Below, in pieces: positions 9,154-17,033 of a stretch of DNA of 64,000 nucleotides (its first letter is position 1; the number at the start of each line of letters is the position of its first letter). Made by a program: the position numbers and the translations under genes. The notes under the pieces were generated by a model. That model saw only the letters and a list, made by a program, of their open reading frames with translations, was not told where the DNA came from and ran no database searches. The stretch is from JAOTVV01 sp041602035 (GTDB lineage: Bacteria > Gemmatimonadota > Gemmatimonadetes > Gemmatimonadales > GWC2-71-9), in NCBI GenBank assembly GCA_041602035.1, contig JBFIHA010000007.1, forward strand, positions 62,001-126,000, in the 5' to 3' direction.

Positions 9154-10224
9154 TCATCTCGAAGCCTGGGTGCTTGGGAACCAGTGTCGAGTGGAGACAC
9201 AGATGCGGCACACTGACAGCATGACCGGAACCTCCACCAACACTCCCACCACCGTGGCCAGCGCCGCGCCGGACCCCGGCCCATAGAGCGCGATCGCCGT
9301 GGCAACCGCGAGCTCGAAGAAGTTCGAGGCTCCGATCAACGCGCCGGGAGCCGCCACGGCGTACTCCACCCCGAAGAGACGCATGAGTCCGTAGGTGAGC
9401 GACGAATTGAAGTAGACCTGGATCAGGATCGGCACAGCGATGAGGACCACGTGAAACCAGCGGGTCGTGATGTTGTCGGCTTGGAACGCGAAGATCATTA
9501 CGAGCGTCACGAGCAGGGCGATCACCGTCACCGGTGCGAACTGCGGAACGAAGCGGGTGTCGAACCACTCCCGCCCCCGGCGCTTGATCAGGAGCCGCCG
9601 ACTGCCCGCCCCGGCGACGAGCGGAATGACAACGAACACCACGACGGAGTAGAGCAACACCCCGAAGGGAACCTCGAGTCCGGATGCGCCCGAGACCAAG
9701 AGCTTCACGATCGGCGCAAACGCCAGAAGCATGATCAAGTCGTTGACGGATACCTGGACCAGTGTGTACGCGGGGTCCCCATCGGAGAGATACGACCACA
9801 CGAACACCATCGCCGTACATGGTGCAGCGGCGAGGATGATCACCCCCGCCACGTACTGGCTCGCCAGCTCCGGCCCGATGAACGGCAGGAAGACGTGCCG
9901 GAAGAACAACCACCCGAAGAACGCCATCGAGAACGGCTTCACCAGCCAATTGACGAACAGCGTGACGAGTAGGCCCCGAGGGCGCTGGCCTACCCTCCGG
10001 ATCGACGCGAAATCGACCCGGAGCATCATGGGGTAGATCATGAGCCAAATCAGGATCGCGATCGGAACGTTGATCTGACTGCCCCGACCGAACTCCAGGT
10101 CTCGGAGTCCATTGACGACGTTGGGAAACACCCTGCCGAGCGCGACGCCCAGGACCATGCACCCGGCCACCCAGACGCTGAGGTACCGCTCGAACACACT
10201 CATCCGCTTGTCGGAGCCGCTCAT
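9154..10224 (-). CDS. acr3: arsenite efflux permease ACR3
   Basis: Inner-membrane As(III) exporter of 356 residues and about ten transmembrane helices, of the BASS/ACR3 superfamily. The essential cysteine is visible in LAAAPCTAMVFVWSYLSDGDP (near residue 142), and the fourth-helix and late-helix motifs (ILIQVYFNSSLTYGLMR, ASNFFELAVA) are those of ACR3. Its start overlaps the arsR stop by four bases, so the two are translationally coupled. ArsC product arsenite would be its substrate. Confidence 0.93.
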   Translation of the reverse strand: MSGSDKRMSVFERYLSVWVAGCMVLGVALGRVFPNVVNGLRDLEFGRGSQINVPIAILIWLMIYPMMLRVDFASIRRVGQRPRGLLVTLFVNWLVKPFSMAFFGWLFFRHVFLPFIGPELASQYVAGVIILAAAPCTAMVFVWSYLSDGDPAYTLVQVSVNDLIMLLAFAPIVKLLVSGASGLEVPFGVLLYSVVVFVVIPLVAGAGSRRLLIKRRGREWFDTRFVPQFAPVTVIALLVTLVMIFAFQADNITTRWFHVVLIAVPILIQVYFNSSLTYGLMRLFGVEYAVAAPGALIGASNFFELAVATAIALYGPGSGAALATVVGVLVEVPVMLSVCRICVSTRHWFPSTQASR

Positions 10225-10634
10225 GCGTCGGTCCCCTGCCGCCGGCCCGCCGTGAGCTTGGCCGTCGCCGCAGCGTCCATGCGGCAGAACTCGTCCACCG
10301 GAATCCTTCGCAGCCTCCGCGCGGCGTGGCCATCGGATCTCACCTCCGGGTCACCGGCCAGCGCGTCCCATACCCTCGCCAAGTCTCGGCGAACCTTGGC
10401 ACTGGTGGCCAGCCCGTAGTAGACCCAACGCCCGTCGCGGCGCTCGGTGAGGAAGCCGGCGCGCCGCAGTTCCGCCAAGTGGGCCGAGACGGTTGACGGA
10501 GCAAGTGTGAGCAGTGCGGTAACTTGGCAGACGCACAGTTCACCCTCGCGGAGTGCAGCCAGAATCCGGAGGCGCGCGGGATGTCCGAGTGCCTTGAAGC
10601 GGAGCGTCGCCGTATCGAGCACGGGGATTGCCAT
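10221..10634 (-). CDS. arsR: ArsR-family arsenic-responsive repressor
   Basis: Dimeric winged-helix repressor of 137 residues. The recognition region (STVSAHLAELRRAGFLTERRDGRWVYY) and the metal-sensing ELCVCQ pair (near residues 33-35) are the classic ArsR As(III)/Sb(III) site. Start is the ATG at 10634, which overlaps a candidate operator; the longer frame would cross the intergenic region and arsC. It heads the leftward arsR-acr3 pair and is divergent from arsC across 67 bases, so one operator could control both directions. Confidence 0.92.
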   Translation of the reverse strand: MAIPVLDTATLRFKALGHPARLRILAALREGELCVCQVTALLTLAPSTVSAHLAELRRAGFLTERRDGRWVYYGLATSAKVRRDLARVWDALAGDPEVRSDGHAARRLRRIPVDEFCRMDAAATAKLTAGRRQGTDA

Positions 10635-10652
10635 TTCGATGTTTCGCGAAAT
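10633..10652. promoter_or_regulatory. candidate ArsR operator between arsR and arsC
   Basis: The short divergent spacer carries a perfect 10-base palindrome, tttcgcgaaa (10642-10651), nested in a wider inverted repeat atttcg...cgaaat (10633-10652). It sits across the arsR start codon, where an autorepressor would block arsR translation initiation or an overlapping promoter. Binding is inferred from position and symmetry. Confidence 0.5.
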
Positions 10653-10701
10653 ATAGTTGTACAGACCCGGTCCCGCAGTGTCTTGAGATCCCGGAGCGCC
10701 G

Positions 10702-11133
10702 ATGCCTGCTGTCCCTCGCCGTCGAGTCCTGATCCTCTGTACCGGCAACTCGTGCCGTTCCCAGATCGCTGAAGGGTGGATCAACGCCGAACTCGGTGAC
10801 CGATGGGAGGTCCACTCCGCTGGCACCGATCCCGCGCCGGACGTCCATCCGCTCGCCATCCGCGTGATGCGCGAGGTCGGTGTGGATCTCGGAGGGGCGA
10901 CGCCGGCCCATGTCGACGCCTACCTCGATGCGTCGTGGGACCTCGTGGTCACCGTCTGCGACGCCGCCCGCGAAACGTGCCCCGTGTTCCCGCGGCCCGT
11001 GGAACAGCTCCATATCGCGTTTCCCGATCCCGCAACAGCTCAGGGGACCGACGAAGAACGCCTCGTCGTGTTCCGCGATGTCCGGGACGCCATCCGGTCC
11101 CGCCTGGTTCCGGAGCTGGCGCGGCGCGGCTAG
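10702..11133 (+). CDS. arsC: arsenate reductase, low-molecular-weight phosphatase (thioredoxin-coupled) type
   Basis: Cytosolic enzyme of 143 residues that reduces arsenate to arsenite. The P-loop CTGNSCRS (Cys13 by my count) and the resolving cysteine pair in VTVCDAARETCP are all present, which places it with the S. aureus pI258 type rather than the glutaredoxin type. Divergent from arsR-acr3; together the three give a minimal reduce-and-export arsenic system. Confidence 0.93.
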   Translation: MPAVPRRRVLILCTGNSCRSQIAEGWINAELGDRWEVHSAGTDPAPDVHPLAIRVMREVGVDLGGATPAHVDAYLDASWDLVVTVCDAARETCPVFPRPVEQLHIAFPDPATAQGTDEERLVVFRDVRDAIRSRLVPELARRG

Positions 11134-11258
11134 GCCGCAATCGTGACACCACTCCCGTTACCAAGGCGATCCAACCGCGCTATCATCTAGGAGGCCCGTC
11201 CCGGTGCAGCCACGGATTCCGGGGCCGGGCCATTGCGGTCTCAGTGAGCTAAGTCGTT

Positions 11259-12875
11259 ATGGTAAAGATGGTTAGCAAGCCAGGAAACCACCCTCGCATC
11301 GCCGCCATCGACCTCGGCACCAACACGATTCGCCTGGTCGTGGCCGAAGTGGAGTCGGACGGGAGCTACCGCGTCCTGGATGAGGAGCGGGAGATGACTC
11401 GTTTGGGCCGCGGCCTCGACCGGAGCGGCCAGCTGGGCCGCGGGCCGGTGGAGCGGTCACTCGAGGCGTTGTGCAAGATGCGGGCGATTGCCGATGGGTT
11501 TGGAGTGAGCCATCTGCGCGTGGTGGCGACCAGCGCGGTGCGGGAGGCCTCCAATGGCGGGGCGTTTCGTCGGGAGGCGCAGCGCCGCTGCGGTGTGCGC
11601 GTCGAGGTGATTTCGGCCGACGAGGAGGCGCAGTTGGCGTTCCGCAGCGTCAGTCGCCACTTCCAGCTCGATCAACAGTCCGTGGCCGTCGTCGATATTG
11701 GTGGTGGGAGCCTCGAGGTCGTGCTCGTGGCTGGCGGTGTCATCAACCAGGTGCACTCCCTGCCGCTCGGCGCCGTTCGGCTCACGGAGCGGTACGTCAA
11801 ATCCGATCCGATCGGCGACAAGCACTGGAAAAAGCTCCGCAAGGCGGTCGACCGGGCCATCAAGCGCGAGATCGGCCGGCCGCCGTTCACGCCGGAGGTG
11901 ATGGTCGGGAGCGGGGGGACGTTCACGAACATCGGGGAGATGATTCAGTGTGAGCGCGAGGGACGGCTCACACAGGTGCGAGGCTACGGCGTCACGCGGT
12001 CGGACGTGCAGCGGTTGCTGGATCGGCTGCGGGAGTCCCCGCTTGCCGAGCGGCGCCGGATCTGCGGGCTCAACCCCAAGCGTGCCGACATCATCATGGC
12101 CGGCACCGCGGCCGTCGCGCGGCTCGCCAAGCGTCTCGGCACGTCGCGCATCCTGGTCAACGACCGGGGAATCCGGGACGGCATCTTGCTGGCGACTATC
12201 GACGAGATGGGACTCGCTGGCGCCGCGGCCACCCCCCCGCAAGATCGAATGGAGTGGGTACGCGAGTTCGCCCGGAAGTGCCGATCGAATGAGCGGCATT
12301 GCGACCACGTGGCGTTCCTCGCCGGTCAGCTGTTCGATCAGCTGCAGGAGGCATATGAGCTGCCGTCGGCCGGGCGTGACATTCTCGAAGCCGCCGCCCT
12401 GCTTCACGACATCGGCTATCTGATCAACCATGCCGGCCATCACAAGCACGCCTACCACCTGATCATGCACGGCGACCTTCGCGGATTCTCGCCTGGGGAG
12501 GTCGAGTTGATCGCCAACGTGGCCCGCTATCATCGCCGCGCCGTGCCCAAGAAATCTCACGAGCAGTTTCGACGCCTCGACAAGTCAGATCGGCTCCTCG
12601 TGCGCCAGCTGAGCGCGATCCTGCGCATTGCTGAAGGCCTCGACCGCGCCCACGCCCAGGTCGTGAAGGCCGTCAAGTGCAAGATCGACGACGATCAGGT
12701 GCGCGTGCTCGTGGAGGCGAAGGGTGATCCCCGGGTCGAGTTGGCCGACGCCCGCCGCAAGTGTGGGTTGTTCGCACGGATATTCGATGCCGAGGTGACG
12801 TTCGAGCGGTCCCGTCGCCCTATTCGGCATCGGGCGGTCGCCACATCGACCGGCAAGGGACGTTCGTCAGGGTAG
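11259..12875 (+). CDS. ppx: Ppx/GppA exopolyphosphatase with C-terminal HD domain
   Basis: Enzyme of about 538 residues that trims terminal phosphates from polyphosphate or hydrolyses pppGpp. ASKHA-fold motifs are clear: AAIDLGTNTIRLVV, VATSAVREASN, VVDIGGGSLEVV and the GSGGTFTNIGEM adenosine-type loop. The C-terminal third has an HD phosphohydrolase signature (ALLHDIGYLINHAGHH). First gene of ppx-ppk1-sixA-CHAD/CYTH, with ppk1 starting 9 bases after its stop. The ATG at 11268 is an alternative start; neither has a strong ribosome site. Confidence 0.9.
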   Translation: MVKMVSKPGNHPRIAAIDLGTNTIRLVVAEVESDGSYRVLDEEREMTRLGRGLDRSGQLGRGPVERSLEALCKMRAIADGFGVSHLRVVATSAVREASNGGAFRREAQRRCGVRVEVISADEEAQLAFRSVSRHFQLDQQSVAVVDIGGGSLEVVLVAGGVINQVHSLPLGAVRLTERYVKSDPIGDKHWKKLRKAVDRAIKREIGRPPFTPEVMVGSGGTFTNIGEMIQCEREGRLTQVRGYGVTRSDVQRLLDRLRESPLAERRRICGLNPKRADIIMAGTAAVARLAKRLGTSRILVNDRGIRDGILLATIDEMGLAGAAATPPQDRMEWVREFARKCRSNERHCDHVAFLAGQLFDQLQEAYELPSAGRDILEAAALLHDIGYLINHAGHHKHAYHLIMHGDLRGFSPGEVELIANVARYHRRAVPKKSHEQFRRLDKSDRLLVRQLSAILRIAEGLDRAHAQVVKAVKCKIDDDQVRVLVEAKGDPRVELADARRKCGLFARIFDAEVTFERSRRPIRHRAVATSTGKGRSSG

Positions 12876-12884
12876 GGGGAAGGA

Positions 12885-15047
12885 ATGGGAAAGCGTCCAC
12901 CGCCGCAGTACGCGTTCGAGCACTACCTCAATCGTGAGCTGAGCTGGCTGCAGTTCAACTCGCGGGTGTTGGAGGAGGCTCGAGACGACACCAACCCGCT
13001 CTTCGAGCGGCTCAAATTCCTCGCCATCTCCGGCTCCAACCTCGACGAGTTCTTCGAGGTGCGGGTTGCCGGGTTGCAGGAGCAGGTGTACGCCGGCGTC
13101 GAGCCGCAGGATTACGGTGCCGATGGCCTGGGTCCTGCCGAGCAGCTCGACGCGCTGCATCCGCGGATCAAGGCGTTGGTGGCCGAGCAGTATCGGATCC
13201 TGCGCACGGACATCATGCCCGCGCTCGCCGAGGTGGGCGTCGTACGGCTGCAGTACGCCGATCTCTCGGTCGACGAGCGCGTTCGCGTCGATCGTCTGTT
13301 TCGCACCAGCATCTTTCCGGTGTTGACGCCGCTGGCGATCGATCCAGGCCACCCATTTCCACATGTCCATCACAAGAGCCTGAACCTGGCACTGCTTGTT
13401 CGTCCGGATGACAACGGTGCGGAGCCGATCTTCGCCGTAGTACAGGTCCCGAGCGTCTTGGACCGGATCGTGACCGTGTCGCGGGATGACGCGAATCTGC
13501 GGTTCCTGCTGCTCGAAGACTTGATCGTCCAGCATGCTCAGGAGCTGTTTGGTGGGCTTCCGGTGGTGGCCACCACGGTGTTCCGCGTCACCCGTAATAC
13601 CGATCTCACGGTGCAGGAGGACGAGGCGGACGATCTCCTCGAGGCGATCGAGGCGAGTCTGCGGCAGCGGTTGCGGAGCGATCCGGTGCGGTTGGAAATC
13701 GCCGACGGTGCGAGCGACGAGTTCGTGGAATTGCTCACCGCCTCCCTCGACATCGACGCGGGCGACGTGTATCGCGTGGATGGCCCGATCGACCTCTCGG
13801 CGCTCATGGCGCTGTGGCGCATGGACGGATTCAAGGCGCTGAAGGACGAACCGCTGGTGGCGCGAATGGCACCGGCCTTCGCCGCGGGCCGAGACATGTT
13901 CGAGGTCATCCGTCAACAGGACGTGCTGGTACACCATCCCTACGAGTCGTTCGGGTCGGTGGTCGAATTCATCGAGCGGGCTGCCGACGATCCCGACGTC
14001 CTGGCCATCAAGCAAACGCTCTATCGTACCAACGCCCCGAGCGCCATCATCTCGGCACTCGGGCGCGCGGCCCAGAACGGCAAGCAGGTGACCGCGCTCG
14101 TCGAGCTCAAGGCGCGGTTCGACGAGGAAAACAACATCCTGTGGGCCCGCGCGCTCGAGCGGGCGGGTGTGCACGTCGTCTACGGCGTGATCGGCCTCAA
14201 GACGCATTGCAAGGCCGTGCTCGTGGTGCGGCGCGAGCCGGACGGGATCCGCCGCTACTTGCATCTGGCGACGGGGAACTACAACGCCGTCAGTGCCCGC
14301 ATCTACACCGATCTCGGGCTCTTCACGGCCAATGCCGAGTTCGGTGAGGATGCCTCACAGCTGTTCAACCTCCTGACCGGGTATTCGCGGGGCCATCGGT
14401 GGCGCCGGTTCGAGGTGGCGCCGACATCGCTGCGCCAGCGGGTGATTGCCCTGATCGACCGTGAACGACGACATGCCGAGGAGGGCATGCCGTCCCGCAT
14501 CATCGTGAAGATGAACGCCCTCGTCGAGCCGTCGGTGATCGACGCGCTGTACGGGGCGTCACAGGCGGGCGTACCCATCGATCTGGCCATCCGGGGTACG
14601 TGCTGTTTGCGGCCCGGCGTGCCCGGCGTGTCGGAGAACATCCGGGTGATCAGCATCGTCGACAAGTTCCTCGAGCACTCTCGGATCTTCTACTTCGAGA
14701 ACGCCGGCCAACCCGAGCTGTTCCTTGGCAGCGCCGACTGGATGCCGAGGAATTTCTTCAGGCGGATCGAGGTCATGTTCCCCGTGGTCGACCCTCGCCT
14801 GAAGCGTCGCATCACGGGCGAGATTCTCGAGACGGTGCTTGCCGATAACGTCAAGGCCCGAGTGCTGCAGCCAAACGGCGCATACACCCGTCGCTCGCCA
14901 ACGCCGCATGAGCCATCCGTCCGCGCGCAAGTCGTACTGCAGCAGTTGACGCACAAGTCCGGTCGGTCGGACGGCCCGGCGGCGCTCCCGCCGTCGGTCA
15001 CGCAACGGCCACCGCTCTTCCCCGATCGAGTGGCGACGGAGGTGTAA
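12885..15047 (+). CDS. ppk1: polyphosphate kinase 1
   Basis: ATP-polyphosphate phosphotransferase of 720 residues with the four PPK1 domains. The N domain opens with NRELSWLQFNSRVLEEA and SNLDEFFEVRVAG. The catalytic phospholipase-D-like half carries HHPYESF, the autophosphorylated histidine context LKTHCKAV and the second histidine in YLHLATGNYN. Start ATG has an excellent ggggaagga site. It sits directly between ppx and sixA, so synthesis and breakdown are co-expressed. It ends with an extra basic tail of about 40 residues beyond the usual C terminus. Confidence 0.93.
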   Translation: MGKRPPPQYAFEHYLNRELSWLQFNSRVLEEARDDTNPLFERLKFLAISGSNLDEFFEVRVAGLQEQVYAGVEPQDYGADGLGPAEQLDALHPRIKALVAEQYRILRTDIMPALAEVGVVRLQYADLSVDERVRVDRLFRTSIFPVLTPLAIDPGHPFPHVHHKSLNLALLVRPDDNGAEPIFAVVQVPSVLDRIVTVSRDDANLRFLLLEDLIVQHAQELFGGLPVVATTVFRVTRNTDLTVQEDEADDLLEAIEASLRQRLRSDPVRLEIADGASDEFVELLTASLDIDAGDVYRVDGPIDLSALMALWRMDGFKALKDEPLVARMAPAFAAGRDMFEVIRQQDVLVHHPYESFGSVVEFIERAADDPDVLAIKQTLYRTNAPSAIISALGRAAQNGKQVTALVELKARFDEENNILWARALERAGVHVVYGVIGLKTHCKAVLVVRREPDGIRRYLHLATGNYNAVSARIYTDLGLFTANAEFGEDASQLFNLLTGYSRGHRWRRFEVAPTSLRQRVIALIDRERRHAEEGMPSRIIVKMNALVEPSVIDALYGASQAGVPIDLAIRGTCCLRPGVPGVSENIRVISIVDKFLEHSRIFYFENAGQPELFLGSADWMPRNFFRRIEVMFPVVDPRLKRRITGEILETVLADNVKARVLQPNGAYTRRSPTPHEPSVRAQVVLQQLTHKSGRSDGPAALPPSVTQRPPLFPDRVATEV

Positions 15048-15051
15048 TCCG

Positions 15052-15567
15052 GTGGAGCTCCTCGTCGTCCGTCACGCCATCGCCGAGGACCGCGACGCAT
15101 TCGCCGCGACGGGCCGTAACGACGACGAGCGACCCCTCACCGAAGAGGGGGCGCGACGCATGGCGGCGGGTGCCGGGGGCCTGCTGCGCGTCGTGCCCGA
15201 GCTGGACGTGATTGCGTCGAGCCCGCTCGTTCGGGCTGTCCAGACCGCCGATATCCTGGCCAAGGCCTACGGCCACGAGGATGTCGAGCGGGTCCCGGCC
15301 CTAGCTCCCGGCGGCGATTTCGACGCCGTCGTCGATTGGCTCGAGCGCCACGACCCCGCGACTGCCGTGGCGGTGGTCGGCCACGAGCCCGACTTGAGCG
15401 AGTTGGTGAGCTACCTCCTGGTGCACGCCTCCGCACCGATTTTCTCGTTCAAGAAGGGCGCGGCTTGCCTGCTCGAATTCGAGGGGAAGATCGGACCGGG
15501 CGAGGCCGATCTCCGTTGGCTGCTCGCGCCGAAGCACCTTCGGGCGTTGGGCGGCGACGATGCCTGA
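15052..15567 (+). CDS. sixA: SixA-type phosphohistidine phosphatase
   Basis: Small histidine-phosphatase-superfamily protein of 171 residues. VVRHAIAED carries the nucleophile His, SPLVRAVQTADI the second Arg, and VVGHEPDLS the second His. SixA proteins remove phosphate from phosphohistidine (NPr or HPt targets in E. coli). Start is GTG at 15052, five bases after ppk1, and its stop overlaps the CHAD/CYTH start by eight bases. A role linked to phosphohistidine or polyphosphate turnover is inferred from the operon. Confidence 0.85.
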   Translation: MELLVVRHAIAEDRDAFAATGRNDDERPLTEEGARRMAAGAGGLLRVVPELDVIASSPLVRAVQTADILAKAYGHEDVERVPALAPGGDFDAVVDWLERHDPATAVAVVGHEPDLSELVSYLLVHASAPIFSFKKGAACLLEFEGKIGPGEADLRWLLAPKHLRALGGDDA

Positions 15568-17017
15568 TTACCCCGCGGGGCTCCTGGGAAGCTCACCGAC
15601 GACCGCCGTGGCTGCGATAGGAGGCACGCTGTTGCAGGATGCGCGCACCTCCCGTCGCCGACTCAAACAGGGTGCCGACGGCGAGGCACTGCACGACTTC
15701 CGGGTGGCGCTGCGGCGGCTCCGCAGCGTGCTGCGGGCCTTCCGCCCGGTTCTCGGCGATCGGTTCCCGCAGCGCCTGCGCCGCCGCCTCCGAGACCTGG
15801 CCCGCATGACGAACGCGGCACGCGATGCCGAAGTGCTCGTCGTATGGCTCGAAGAGCGACTGCCGCAGCTCGCGCCCGCGAAACGCACCGGCGCGAAGTG
15901 GCTCCTGGCCCGCCTCGTGGAACGCCGCGACGCGGGGTACCGCGAGAGCCTCGCCGCCATCGAGCGGGACTTCCCGAAGCTCGCTCGGCGGGTGCGTCGG
16001 CGCCTGGATAGTGCCGCGCAGGAATCCACGGTGGCCGCACTGCCCGAGCGCCCGTTCGGAGCGGTCCTCGCTGACCTCGTCGCCGAGCATGCGCGAATGC
16101 TGGGTGAGCATCTGGAGCAGGCCGGCTCCTTTGACGACGGTGCCATGGTGCACGAGACGCGGATCAACGCCAAGCGGCTCCGATACCTCCTGGAACTGGT
16201 CGCCGCCGAGTTGCCGTCGGCCGCGGAGGCGGTGGATCATCTCAAGGCGCTTCAGACGTTGTTGGGCGATCTCCATGACCTGCACATCGCCGACGCGGAA
16301 TGCCTCGCGGCCGTCGAAGTCGCCGCGGCCGAGCACGCGCGGCGCCTGCTGGAGGTGTCTGGGATGGAGTCCGACGCCCGGGAGCGCCGCCGCCGCTATC
16401 GGAAGAACGCCCAGCCGGGCGTGCGTGCCGTGCACCGGCTCGCGCTCGATGTCCAGCAGGAGCTGCGCGATCGCCTCGTCGCCTGGCGCACCGGCGGGTG
16501 GCCCGCGTTGGATGGCGTCGTCCGGAAGACGAGGGAGGCGTTGGCGCGCCGTGCACCGAGTACGATTGAGATCGAGCGCAAGTACCTGCTACGGGTGCTT
16601 CCAGCGCTCGACCCCGTGACCGACGTGGTGGAGGTCGAGCAGGGATGGCTGCCCGGTCGCCGGCTTCTGGAACGCGTGCGTCGGGTCCAGTCGGCCCGCG
16701 GCGCGCAGTACTTTCGCACGGTCAAGCTGGGTGAGGGACTGAGCCGGCTCGAGATCGAAGAAGAGACCACGGAAGCCGTCTTCTCGCACCTATGGTCCCT
16801 TACGGAGGGTCGGCGCGTGCGCAAGCGCCGGTACTATGTGCCCGATGGCAGCCTGCTGTGGGAAATCGACGAGTTCGTCGACCGCGACCTGGTGCTGGCT
16901 GAGGTCGAGCTCCCGTCTCCGGAGACCGCCGTCGATACCCCGTCGTGGCTCACGGAGGTGCTGGTGCGTGACGTCACCGGGGAAGCCGAGTATCTCAACG
17001 TGAATCTGGCCTGCTGA
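15560..17017 (+). CDS. CHAD-CYTH domain protein (polyphosphate-binding)
   Basis: Protein of 485 residues with an N-terminal CHAD helical domain (about 10-325; histidine-containing helices such as LHDFRVALRRLRSVLRAFRP and VHETRINAKRLRYLLELV) and a C-terminal CYTH tunnel domain. The CYTH domain starts near residue 333 with the signature EIERKYLL. CHAD domains bind polyphosphate granules; CYTH domains act on triphosphates such as tripolyphosphate. The common order in two-domain proteins is CYTH-CHAD, so this order is reversed. Last gene of the polyphosphate operon, convergent with the second ppk1. Confidence 0.87.
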   Translation: MPDYPAGLLGSSPTTAVAAIGGTLLQDARTSRRRLKQGADGEALHDFRVALRRLRSVLRAFRPVLGDRFPQRLRRRLRDLARMTNAARDAEVLVVWLEERLPQLAPAKRTGAKWLLARLVERRDAGYRESLAAIERDFPKLARRVRRRLDSAAQESTVAALPERPFGAVLADLVAEHARMLGEHLEQAGSFDDGAMVHETRINAKRLRYLLELVAAELPSAAEAVDHLKALQTLLGDLHDLHIADAECLAAVEVAAAEHARRLLEVSGMESDARERRRRYRKNAQPGVRAVHRLALDVQQELRDRLVAWRTGGWPALDGVVRKTREALARRAPSTIEIERKYLLRVLPALDPVTDVVEVEQGWLPGRRLLERVRRVQSARGAQYFRTVKLGEGLSRLEIEEETTEAVFSHLWSLTEGRRVRKRRYYVPDGSLLWEIDEFVDRDLVLAEVELPSPETAVDTPSWLTEVLVRDVTGEAEYLNVNLAC

Positions 17018-17033
17018 GGTCGAGCGTCGGCGA

